Under the pieces are notes generated by a model. The model had not been told where the DNA came from, did no database searches, and worked only from the letters and a program-made list of their open reading frames with translations. A stretch of 36,968 bases of DNA from an uncultured Acidimicrobiales bacterium (GTDB lineage Bacteria; Actinomycetota; Acidimicrobiia; Acidimicrobiales; SHLQ01), in NCBI GenBank assembly GCA_938015295.1, contig CALLQB010000068.1, positions 1 through 36,968 of the forward strand. Reading direction: 5' to 3'. A program made the position numbers and the translations under genes. Below, one piece after another: positions 23,655 to 30,905 of the stretch; the first letter of the stretch is position 1, and the number at the start of each line of letters is the position of its first letter.

Positions 23655-24556
23655 CTCTCGGCGTCTTTCGAGGCCGATTGGCCTCGCACGATCATCGCCA
23701 GAGCGAAGATCACAATGAAGACCGGCACAACCTGAGCGATGGTGAGCGCTTCGCCCAGAAACAGCCACGCCATGAGTGCTGCAGCGACCGGAATAAGGAG
23801 GGTGAACGTCGAGCCGATCCAGAGTGGAATTCGTACCAACGACCAGTTCATCAATACGTGGCCGATGATGCCCGAAATGAGGATCATCGCAGCTAGCCCC
23901 ATCCAGCTTCGTGCCGATGGCGGCGAGAGGTCCTGGCCGAAAAGGATCGCCAACGGCAGATTGATGGCCACAGTCCAGATCGAGGTACCGGTGGTGAACT
24001 CGGTAGGGGAAAGGTGCTTCTTTGAGTCCTTCGAGGCAATGAAGTAGGCGCCCCAAGCGAGCATTGCGGCAACGGCGAGGAGGTCGCCTTTGAGGCTCCA
24101 CTCGGCCGAATCGTTCGAAGCGAGTACCACCGCAAACACGCCAGCGATGGCAAGCAACGACCACAACGCATCGCTACGACGGATCGTCTCGCCAAAGAAC
24201 ACGGCAGCGACCACGCCGACGAGGATCGGTTGCAGCGAGCCAATCAACGTGGCGTTCACCACGGTTGTGAGTTTCACTGCAGAAAAGAACAACGCAATGT
24301 CGAGCCCGAGTGCAAGGCCACCCCAGGCCGATTTGGTCAGCATTTCTTTGCGAAGAGGTTGCTTGCGTCCGGCCATCCAACCGATCATGACGACGGAGAA
24401 GATGGTGAAGCGATAGACCCCGAGCGACATGCCAGGCATATCGATGCCCTTCGCCAGCACACTCCCTGCGCTCCAGGCAGTTACCGCGATCGCAGCGCCG
24501 ATGAGACCCTTCGAGAGTTCGGTTCGGGGCTCGACGCCGACAGCGGTGGTGGTCAC
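23651..24556 (-). CDS. EamA/DMT-family transporter
   Basis: A 301-residue, about 10-helix transporter of the drug/metabolite superfamily, with two EamA repeats: residues ~15-145 (first repeat, ending LIGSLQPILVGVVAAVFFGET) and ~155-292 (second repeat, ending LLIPVAAALMAWLFLGEALT). The repeated PxxxxxxxxxxFGE/LGE ends are typical. Direction is usually export of amino acids or metabolites. GTG start at 24556 with no ribosome site; a TACCTT box lies 6 nt upstream on the minus strand. Tail-to-tail with the MFS gene. Confidence 0.92.
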   Translation of the reverse strand: MTTTAVGVEPRTELSKGLIGAAIAVTAWSAGSVLAKGIDMPGMSLGVYRFTIFSVVMIGWMAGRKQPLRKEMLTKSAWGGLALGLDIALFFSAVKLTTVVNATLIGSLQPILVGVVAAVFFGETIRRSDALWSLLAIAGVFAVVLASNDSAEWSLKGDLLAVAAMLAWGAYFIASKDSKKHLSPTEFTTGTSIWTVAINLPLAILFGQDLSPPSARSWMGLAAMILISGIIGHVLMNWSLVRIPLWIGSTFTLLIPVAAALMAWLFLGEALTIAQVVPVFIVIFALAMIVRGQSASKDAES

Positions 24557-24562
24557 CTGCGC

Positions 24563-24568
24563 AAGGTA
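24563..24568 (-). promoter_or_regulatory. Candidate -10 box (TACCTT, minus strand) for the EamA gene
   Basis: Read on the minus strand, TACCTT is followed by 6 nt and the GTG start at 24556, again a leaderless arrangement. Confidence 0.35.
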
Positions 24569-24599
24569 GCCGTAAGACCACGTCGGCAGAGCATTCAGA

Positions 24600-25448
24600 T
24601 CACGACAGGTTGGGGGCGAGTTCGTCGTTCAGAAAGTCGATGATTGTCGGGAACACGGTGCGATTCTGGAGTGTGAGGAGATGGCCGCCGTCGAAGAGTC
24701 GCAGCTCGGCGTTAGGGATGGCTTCGGCGATGGCGATGCTGTTTCTTGGTGGGGCGAGATCGTCCCATTCGCCGGCAACGACCAACGTGGGTGCGGTGAT
24801 CTCCTTGAGGCGTTGTTCGGTGTCGTGGCGGCTCCGCGCGTCGAGTTGGCGTACGCGGCCCGCCTGAACTTCTGGAAGCAACTCTTTGCGCGAGAGTTCG
24901 ATGTAGCCGTCGTATACCGCAGCTGGGAGCCCGGGGATTGGTTCGTCGGCGCCGGGGTTCCATCGGCTGTCGAAGAGCCCGAGCATCATCTCGATGCGCG
25001 ACTCAACATCGAGGTCCTCGATGAGGTGCAGCGGGAACGAGGGTTTGCTGCCGCCCGGTGAGGTGCACAGCAGCACCAAACGGGCGACCCTTTCGGGGTG
25101 ACGGATAGCGAGGTGTTGGGCGACCATTCCGCCGAAGCTCGTGCCTACGACATGGCACTTTTCCCAGCCGTTCGACTTGATCAGCGCGGCCGCGTCATCG
25201 GCATAGTCAGCCATTTCGTAGCGCGTTTCGGGCTTGTCGGTCTGCCCCAAGCCGCGTTGGTCGTAGTGCAGCACTTGGAACGATTTGTTGAGAGGGTTGG
25301 ATTGCGGCCTCGAGACGCGCAAGTCGCCGCCCGTGCCGGTGATGTTGAGAACCGGCAAGCAACCGCGGGTCAGGTGGTCGTCGAGGTCGGAGTCGGTCCC
25401 GTGCAGTTCGGAGTAGATCTGGATTCCATTGACCAAGCTGTGCGGCAT
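24600..25448 (-). CDS. Alpha/beta-fold hydrolase
   Basis: A 282-residue classical alpha/beta hydrolase. The nucleophile is Ser104 in GTSFGGM, the acid is in AGEWDDLAPP and the base is His in FDGGHLLTLQ. The oxyanion region is NITGTGGDLR and the strand-4 motif is VLHYDQRGLGQTDKP. This resembles 3-oxoadipate enol-lactonase, lipolytic or meta-cleavage-product hydrolases; the exact substrate is open. The frame is open to a TTG at 25520, but the residues before MPHSLVNGIQIY look non-native, so I take ATG 25448 (GGTGGAG lies ~15 nt upstream, rather far). Divergent from the aldo/keto reductase gene across a 118-nt gap with two dyads. Confidence 0.87.
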   Translation of the reverse strand: MPHSLVNGIQIYSELHGTDSDLDDHLTRGCLPVLNITGTGGDLRVSRPQSNPLNKSFQVLHYDQRGLGQTDKPETRYEMADYADDAAALIKSNGWEKCHVVGTSFGGMVAQHLAIRHPERVARLVLLCTSPGGSKPSFPLHLIEDLDVESRIEMMLGLFDSRWNPGADEPIPGLPAAVYDGYIELSRKELLPEVQAGRVRQLDARSRHDTEQRLKEITAPTLVVAGEWDDLAPPRNSIAIAEAIPNAELRLFDGGHLLTLQNRTVFPTIIDFLNDELAPNLS

Positions 25449-25511
25449 ATCCAATCGTTCTACTCCACCCAACCCCGAAATTTTCACCCCAAGCGACCTG
25501 AAACGGTCGCT

Positions 25512-25531
25512 TTGTAACAACAGAACGTTCT
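25512..25531. promoter_or_regulatory. Two adjacent small dyads in a divergent promoter region
   Basis: TTGTnACAA (25512-25520) and the perfect palindrome AGAACGTTCT (25522-25531) lie side by side between the hydrolase start (25448) and the aldo/keto reductase start (25567). Position and form suit an operator, for example for a TetR-type repressor, but no regulator gene is adjacent. Confidence 0.35.
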
Positions 25532-25566
25532 AGGTTGAGGCCGAAGCGACGCTAGGGAGACTCTTT

Positions 25567-26541
25567 GTGAAGTATGTGCGTTTGGGGAACACCGGACTTC
25601 AGGTGTCGAAACTGTCGTTGGGTTGCATGAGTTACGGCGTTTCCGACAAGGGAACCCACAGCTGGACCCTCGATGAGGCGGCGAGTCGTCCGTTCATCGA
25701 ACAGTCGCTTGAAGCCGGCATCAATTTCTTCGATACCGCCAACGTGTACTCCGCCGGAAGTAGCGAGGAGATTCTCGGCCGGGCGATCGCCGACATGGCC
25801 GACCGCGAAGACCTGGTCGTCGCAACCAAGGTCTGCGGGCAGATGCGCAAGACCCGTAACGGCAGCGGCCTGTCACGCAAAGCGATCATGAACGAAGTCG
25901 ATGCCAGCCTGAAGCGTCTCGACATGGACTACATCGACCTCTACCAAATTCATCGGTGGGATCACCGGACGCCCATCGACGAAACAATGCAAGCACTCGA
26001 TGACGTCGTCCGGTCAGGCAAAGTCCGCTACATCGGCGCCTCGTCGATGTATGCGTGGCAGTTCTCGAAAGCGCAGTACACCGCCGAGCTGAACGGCTGG
26101 ACCAAGTTCGTTAGCATGCAGCCCCACTACAACCTGCTCAACCGTGAAGAAGAGCGCGAGATGCTGCCCCTCTGCGCAGACCAGGGGGTCGGTGTTATTC
26201 CCTGGAGCCCGATGGCCCGCGGCATGCTGACCCGCGACTGGGGAACCGAAACCGATCGATCAGAAACCGACGAATTCGGCAAAACCCTCTACACCGATGC
26301 CTCGGACCGAGCGATTGTTGACCGAGTCAAAGAGGTTGCTGCTGCTCGCGGCGTGCCACGGGCGCAGATCGCGTTGGCTTGGGTGATGAACAACCCTACG
26401 GTTACCGCTCCGATAATCGGGGCGACCAAGCCACACCATATTTCCGACGCCGTCGACTCGCTCGACATCACGCTCACCGACGAAGAGGTCTCCTTGCTCG
26501 AGGAGCCATACGTGCCGCACAACATTGTGGGATTCGCCTAA
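25567..26541 (+). CDS. Aldo/keto reductase
   Basis: A 324-residue NADPH-dependent aldo/keto reductase with a TIM-barrel fold. The catalytic tetrad is Asp56 (FFDTAN), Tyr61 (VYSAGSSEE), Lys88 (VVATK) and His129 (LYQIHRWD). The cofactor end reads APIIGATKPHHISDA. Closest in type to YajO/YhdN or AKR11-like general-stress reductases acting on aldehydes. A GGGAG site lies ~8 nt before the GTG start, and MKYVRLGNTGLQVSKLSLG is the standard N-terminus. The stop overlaps the ATG of the flavin-binding protein (TAATG), so the two form an operon. Confidence 0.95.
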   Translation: MKYVRLGNTGLQVSKLSLGCMSYGVSDKGTHSWTLDEAASRPFIEQSLEAGINFFDTANVYSAGSSEEILGRAIADMADREDLVVATKVCGQMRKTRNGSGLSRKAIMNEVDASLKRLDMDYIDLYQIHRWDHRTPIDETMQALDDVVRSGKVRYIGASSMYAWQFSKAQYTAELNGWTKFVSMQPHYNLLNREEEREMLPLCADQGVGVIPWSPMARGMLTRDWGTETDRSETDEFGKTLYTDASDRAIVDRVKEVAAARGVPRAQIALAWVMNNPTVTAPIIGATKPHHISDAVDSLDITLTDEEVSLLEEPYVPHNIVGFA

Positions 26542-27080
26542 TGCCGAAGATGACCGCGGAAGAGGTAGCGCTCTTTCTTTCGGAGCCCCGACACCTGCTT
26601 CGGCTCGGCACGGTCGACGCCGACCTGATGCCGTCGGTTGTGCCGATCTGGTTTCTGCATCGCGACAATCGACTTTGGTTCACGCCGCGAGCAAAGTCAG
26701 CTTGGTTGGGGCACCTCCGCCAAAACACCAAGGTGTGCTGCACGATCGACGAGTCGGACGGTTCCTTGCGCAAGGTCGTCGCCAGGGGTGAGGCCGAACT
26801 GGTGCACGACCTAGGCGACGACGACAGCTGGCGAGACATCTACCGCGACATCACCATGCGGTACGTGCCCGAACATTTCGGCGATGCCTATCTCACCGAC
26901 ACGCGCGAAGAGCCCCGCGCCCTGTTCGCCCTCGATCTGACTGCCGCAAAGGTCGCAACCTGGCGTATGCCAACGGCGCCTGGCGAAGACCAGCTTGCCG
27001 TCTGGGCGCCGAAGTATTACCACGACAACCGCAAGAACGAGGCACAAACCTCTAAGGGGTCAGGCACTTTAAGTGCCTGA
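26541..27080 (+). CDS. Pyridoxamine-5'-phosphate-oxidase-fold (PNPOx/F420- or FMN-binding) protein
   Basis: A 179-residue split-barrel protein: MTAEEVALFLSEPRHLLRLGTVDADLMPSV begins the family core, followed by VPIWFLHRDNRLWFTPRAKS and VCCTIDESDGSLRKVVARGEAELV. Such proteins bind FMN, F420 or haem; in actinobacteria many are F420-dependent reductases, but the cofactor cannot be fixed here. The final nine residues (SKGSGTLSA) are encoded by the left arm of a palindromic repeat that supplies the TGA stop, so the native C-terminus probably ended near NEAQT or was replaced. Coupled to the aldo/keto reductase by TAATG. Confidence 0.87.
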   Translation: MPKMTAEEVALFLSEPRHLLRLGTVDADLMPSVVPIWFLHRDNRLWFTPRAKSAWLGHLRQNTKVCCTIDESDGSLRKVVARGEAELVHDLGDDDSWRDIYRDITMRYVPEHFGDAYLTDTREEPRALFALDLTAAKVATWRMPTAPGEDQLAVWAPKYYHDNRKNEAQTSKGSGTLSA

Positions 27081-27087
27081 CCCCTTA
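27053..27087. repeat. GGGGTCAGGCAC palindromic repeat element, copy 2
   Basis: TAAGGGGTCAGGCACTT (27053-27069) and its exact reverse complement (27071-27087) form a 17-bp perfect inverted repeat around one base. It holds the TGA stop (27078-27080) of the plus-strand PNPOx gene and the TAA stop (complement of 27085-27087) of the minus-strand SRPBCC gene. The core matches copy 1 at 11766-11810. Confidence 0.85.
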
Positions 27088-27591
27088 GGGGTTTGACCAG
27101 GTGTCGCCTTCGGTTTCGAGGAGGTTGACGAGTTTGGTGAGGCCTTTGTTGGCGTTTTTCGTGAAGCCGGCTTTGAAGATTGGGGCGGCGATGCTTGCCA
27201 ACGGGCCGCCCCACGCAAAGCCGTAACTCCACCGAAGTTCGCACACATCGCTGGCTTTGGGAACGAGCAGATATTCCTCGGCGAAGGCAGCGAGTGGCAA
27301 CGTCGCCCGCTCGAAACGAAACGACAGCAAACGACCCTGCTCCCACGCGGTGAAGTACTCCTCGATGGTTTGGCCGTTGGCAGTGATCGTCCGAGTGGTT
27401 CCCACGCCGAAGGGCTGCGGCGAAGTCCACTCCACATCGATATCGAGCCACTTCTTCCACGCAGCACCATCTTCGAAACATCGAAAGGCTGTATCGGCCG
27501 AGCACGGAAGCAGCTTGCTGAAGGTTCCGCTGACCGGCGCCGTGCTGGGATAGTCGGCACCGACCTGCTGAAGGGTTCGCATTTTGGGCAT
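27085..27591 (-). CDS. SRPBCC (START/Bet v1-like) family protein
   Basis: A 168-residue protein with the SRPBCC helix-grip fold: N-terminal strand FSKLLPCSADTAFRCFEDGAAW, then KKWLDIDVEWTSPQPFGVGTTRTI, a central sheet and the long C-terminal helix IFKAGFTKNANKGLTKLVNLLE. These bind hydrophobic ligands or act as cyclase/ketosteroid-like proteins; many actinobacterial copies have no known role. GGAGG lies ~13 nt before the ATG at 27591. The last codons and stop are inside the palindromic repeat. Divergent from the VOC gene, 86 nt apart. Confidence 0.85.
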   Translation of the reverse strand: MPKMRTLQQVGADYPSTAPVSGTFSKLLPCSADTAFRCFEDGAAWKKWLDIDVEWTSPQPFGVGTTRTITANGQTIEEYFTAWEQGRLLSFRFERATLPLAAFAEEYLLVPKASDVCELRWSYGFAWGGPLASIAAPIFKAGFTKNANKGLTKLVNLLETEGDTWSNP

Positions 27592-27677
27592 GACAGAAGT
27601 GGTCCTCCGAGGCGGCGGATTCCCAGCGTAGGTGGGGCAGGCTTGTTGTTTGCAGTCCGCTGGGAGAGAGTGTGGCC

Positions 27678-28379
27678 ATGACTATTCGGACTATTCGGAT
27701 CAATGGTGTCCACCACATCGCGGTGAGCACCGCAGACATGAAGACCCAGATCGAGTTCTTCTCCGACGTTCTCGGAGCGGAGCTCGTCGGGTTGTTCTGG
27801 ATGCATGGTGTTCCGGGAGGCAAGCACTGCTTTCTGCGTCTCAACGACTTCTGTTCGATGTCGTTTGTCGACCTGCCCGCCAACCATGACGTGCCGATCG
27901 AATATGGGGTGACCCACGCAGGAACCGGCGCCGGCGCATCGGCTCCCGGAACCATGCAACACCTCGCCTTTGCCGTCGACAGCGTCGAGGAGCTACGGGC
28001 GATGCGCGACCGCATCCGGTCGCGGGGCATCAACGTTATGGGCGACATCGATCACGGCATGTGTAACTCGATCTACTTCGCTGGCCCCGAAGGGCTCACC
28101 CTCGAGGTCGCGACCTCCACAGCGGCGATCGACGCCGAAGCGTGGATCGATCCCGAGGTCGTCGAGTTGCTCGGTATTGCTGCCGACGAGCTCGCCGCCT
28201 TCAAGCGTCCTGCGAGCTATGAGGGAGAGGGCGGAACGGTTACTCAGCCGCCGATCGACCCATCGAAGCCCCATTTGAACTATCCGGTCGACGAGTACAA
28301 GTCGATGATGGAAGTGCCCGACGCGGTCATCTTCGAGCATGCGAGCTACCCCGAGCCGCCGGTGCAGGTTGGTTCATGA
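27678..28379 (+). CDS. VOC (glyoxalase/extradiol dioxygenase-fold) family protein
   Basis: A 233-residue vicinal-oxygen-chelate protein. One VOC domain covers about residues 8-150: NGVHHIAVSTADM (first His ligand), MQHLAFAVDSVEELRAMRDRI (second His) and GPEGLTLEVATSTA (Glu ligand). A ~85-residue tail follows (PASYEGEGGTVTQPPIDPSK etc.). The His-His-Glu set fits a metal-dependent lyase or dioxygenase, but the single short domain is not a classical BphC. ATG 27678 has GGGAGAG ~9 nt before it; a GTG two codons earlier (27672) is possible. Its TGA overlaps the ATG of the next hydrolase. Confidence 0.87.
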   Translation: MTIRTIRINGVHHIAVSTADMKTQIEFFSDVLGAELVGLFWMHGVPGGKHCFLRLNDFCSMSFVDLPANHDVPIEYGVTHAGTGAGASAPGTMQHLAFAVDSVEELRAMRDRIRSRGINVMGDIDHGMCNSIYFAGPEGLTLEVATSTAAIDAEAWIDPEVVELLGIAADELAAFKRPASYEGEGGTVTQPPIDPSKPHLNYPVDEYKSMMEVPDAVIFEHASYPEPPVQVGS

Positions 28380-29560
28380 GCATCCCGGGTACGCCCGATG
28401 GGTGCGAACGAATCGCCTACGTGCTTGGACGTCGAGAAACGTCGATGTTTAGCGATACCTACGGCGGCGGTGGCGACATTATCGGGCTCGATTGCCACCT
28501 CGTCCGACCGGTCGGCACGCCGTCTGACGCCGTTCTCATCTTTATGCACCCCACAGGCGGCGGCATGTATCTGCCGATCGTGCCCGGTCTGGCGCGGGCG
28601 GGTCATCACGTTATCTGGGCCAACTCGCGCTACCGGGGTAGCGACTCGGCCCTCATCATGGAGAAGGTGGCCGCCGATCTCGGCGCCGTCATTGTCGATG
28701 CCCGAGAACGGCTCGGCTACAACAACGTCGTGTTGGTGGGCTGGTCCGGAGGCGGCTCGTTGTCGGCTTGGTACCAATCGCTTGCCGAGGCGGGACAAGG
28801 CATCTCCGACACGGCTGCGGGTGACCTGTATGAAGTGGCGCCCGAGTCGTTGCCCAAAGCCGACCTGCTACTGGTGATGGCAGCCCACATCAGTCGCCAT
28901 GGCACCCTCACCGAGTGGATGGATGCTTCGATTCACGACGAATCGAAGCCGTATGAACGCGACCCGCTCCTCAACCTTTACGACCCCGCCAATCCGAACA
29001 AGGCGCCGTACTCGCACGACTTCCTCGCCGAATATCGTTCAGCGCAGGTTGCGCGCAACCGCCGCATTACCGCCGAGGTGCAGCAGCGACTCGACGATCT
29101 GCGCCGGGCCGGCAAACACACGAGCGAGCACGCCTTTTGTGTCTACGGCACGATGGCCGACCCTCGCTGGCTCGACCCGGCGGTCGACCCGAGCGATCGC
29201 CAGCCAAACTGGTGTTATCTCGGCGATCCCGAAACGGTCAACGATGGCCCAGTTGGCCTTGCCCGCTTTTCGACACTGCGAAGTTGGCTAAGCCAATGGA
29301 GCATCGACCACGCCCGTGCAGACGCCCAACTGTCGATGGCCGGCGTCAGCGTGCCGACCCTGGTGGTTGGCAACACCGCCGACGACGCTTGCACGCCGAG
29401 CCACACACACCGGATCTTCGACGCGATTATCCATGACCGAAAACGACTGCATCAGGTCGAGGGAGCCACCCACTACTACGGCGGCCCAGACGGTCGGGCG
29501 CATCTCAACGAGGCGATCGACGTGGTCGGCGAATTCATCACCGAACATCTTCCTGCATAG
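28376..29560 (+). CDS. Alpha/beta hydrolase family protein
   Basis: A 394-residue hydrolase, larger than usual because of a long cap (~residues 160-290). The nucleophile is Ser124 in VGWSGGGSL, the acid is in VVGNTADDACTPSH, and the base His is in VEGATHYYGG. The oxyanion strand reads IFMHPTGGGMYLP. No signal peptide, so cytoplasmic. The family seems specific to actinobacterial and proteobacterial aromatic/steroid-like gene clusters, though I cannot name it. Coupled to the VOC gene (ATGA) and followed by an ACAD gene 126 nt downstream, so the three may share a degradation pathway. Confidence 0.85.
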   Translation: MSIPGTPDGCERIAYVLGRRETSMFSDTYGGGGDIIGLDCHLVRPVGTPSDAVLIFMHPTGGGMYLPIVPGLARAGHHVIWANSRYRGSDSALIMEKVAADLGAVIVDARERLGYNNVVLVGWSGGGSLSAWYQSLAEAGQGISDTAAGDLYEVAPESLPKADLLLVMAAHISRHGTLTEWMDASIHDESKPYERDPLLNLYDPANPNKAPYSHDFLAEYRSAQVARNRRITAEVQQRLDDLRRAGKHTSEHAFCVYGTMADPRWLDPAVDPSDRQPNWCYLGDPETVNDGPVGLARFSTLRSWLSQWSIDHARADAQLSMAGVSVPTLVVGNTADDACTPSHTHRIFDAIIHDRKRLHQVEGATHYYGGPDGRAHLNEAIDVVGEFITEHLPA

Positions 29561-29561
29561 G

Positions 29562-29581
29562 CGGGTCGTACCGGGTCGTGC
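29562..29581. repeat. 10-bp near-tandem repeat
   Basis: CGGGTCGTAC is followed directly by CGGGTCGTGC, just after the hydrolase stop. The rest of the 126-base gap up to 29686 shows no gene. Confidence 0.5.
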
Positions 29582-29686
29582 CGGCGACGAAATGGCTATC
29601 TGGGTGTACACCGATGGGGGTTGACGGCATACCCTGAGTCTCGTACTGCTGAGCCCTTGGCGCCGAACACCAGGATCGATCCGTTG

Positions 29687-30793
29687 ATGAACTTTGAACT
29701 CTCGCCCGAACTCGTCGAGTTGCAGCTCAGAGCACGCAAGGTGGCTGCCGACGGCGTCGCTACTTACGGGCGATTCAACGACAGTTGGATCAACGGGTTC
29801 TCGAAAGACTTCGCCAAAGTCATGTCGGACGAGGGCTGGATTGGCATGGGCTGGCCCGAAGAACACGGCGGCCGTGCCCGGCCACCTATCGAGCGCGTCA
29901 TCGTCGCTGAAGAAATGATTGGCCAAGGAGCCCCCATCGCCGCGATGTGGTTCGCCGACCGGCAGATGGGACCAACCCTCATCGCTTACGGTACCGCCGA
30001 CCAGCAGGCCGAATATCTGCCGAAGATGCTGTCGGGCGAAACCACGTGGTGTATCGGTATGAGTGAACCCGACGCCGGATCGGACCTCGCTGGGCTCGCG
30101 ACCTCGGCGGTGCGCGACGGCGACGACTTCATCATCAACGGGCAGAAAATTTGGACAAGCTTCGGCGAGGTCGCCGACTACTGCTACCTGATTTGTCGCA
30201 CAGCGAGCGACGGGCCGCCGCACAAAGGCATCAGCGAGGTCATCGTCCCGATGGACACCCCTGGCATCGAGGTGCGTCCCATTACGGACATGACCACCAA
30301 TCGCCATTTCTGCGAGGTGTATTTCACTGACGCCCGGGTTCCGGCCGAGAACCTTGTGGGCGTCGAAGGCAACGCGTTCAAGCAGACGATGGTGCAGTTG
30401 CAGCATGAACGGGGCGGCATCGACCGGCTTGTTTCCAACCGCCCGCTCTATGACCATGCGTTGACGCTTGCCGATACGAGCGATCCGGTGGTTCGCCAAG
30501 AGATCGCGAAGCTCGAAACCGGCTATCAGGTAGGTCGCATGCTCGTCTACCGCGAGGTGCTTAAGCAGGCACCCGAAGGATTCAGCGCAGCGACCAAGGC
30601 GTACTGCACAGAACACGAAATTCGGGTCGCCGACTTTGCGTCGCGTGTGCTTGGCGCAGCGGCAACACTCGACGATGAGTGGACCAAAGAGATCGTGTAC
30701 GGCCCCGCCTACACGATCATGGGCGGAACCTCAGACATCATGCGCAACATCCTCGGCGAACGGGTTCTCGGACTACCGCGCGAGCCTCGGTAG
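29687..30793 (+). CDS. Acyl-CoA dehydrogenase, FadE26-like type
   Basis: A 368-residue ACAD. Blocks: WPEEHGGRARP (56-66), CIGMSEPDAGSDLAGL, GQKIWTSFGEVAD, and the C-terminal YTIMGGTSDIMRNILGERVL. In the last block Gly replaces the usual catalytic Glu; instead Glu241 in QLQHERGGIDRL lies near the place of the base in mycobacterial FadE26 (Glu247), whose relatives form alpha2-beta2 complexes with a second FadE. No second FadE partner is adjacent. The frame is open to a TTG at 29621, but MNFELSPELVELQ is the standard N-terminus, so I use ATG 29687 (AGGA ~11 nt before). It follows the VOC and hydrolase genes and probably belongs to the same catabolic unit. Confidence 0.92.
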   Translation: MNFELSPELVELQLRARKVAADGVATYGRFNDSWINGFSKDFAKVMSDEGWIGMGWPEEHGGRARPPIERVIVAEEMIGQGAPIAAMWFADRQMGPTLIAYGTADQQAEYLPKMLSGETTWCIGMSEPDAGSDLAGLATSAVRDGDDFIINGQKIWTSFGEVADYCYLICRTASDGPPHKGISEVIVPMDTPGIEVRPITDMTTNRHFCEVYFTDARVPAENLVGVEGNAFKQTMVQLQHERGGIDRLVSNRPLYDHALTLADTSDPVVRQEIAKLETGYQVGRMLVYREVLKQAPEGFSAATKAYCTEHEIRVADFASRVLGAAATLDDEWTKEIVYGPAYTIMGGTSDIMRNILGERVLGLPREPR

Positions 30794-30847
30794 AAACACC
30801 GACGCCCCCCGAAAAAGGGAAGAAGGGCACTCTCTGAGCGGAGCCGG

Positions 30848-30867
30848 CTTGGGGGAGCTTGGGGGAG
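30848..30867. repeat. 10-bp tandem repeat before the membrane protein gene
   Basis: CTTGGGGGAG occurs twice head to tail (30848-30857, 30858-30867). The GGGGGAG parts could serve as alternative ribosome sites for an upstream GTG at 30870. Confidence 0.6.
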
Positions 30868-30905
30868 TTGTGCTGTTTTGTCGGATTGCTGTCACACTTT
30901 CGGTG

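Noticed and set aside
29288..30616. A 442-codon open frame on the minus strand
   Set aside because: It lies opposite the clear ACAD gene and hydrolase end; its translation has no recognisable domain and is the usual antisense frame of GC-rich codons.
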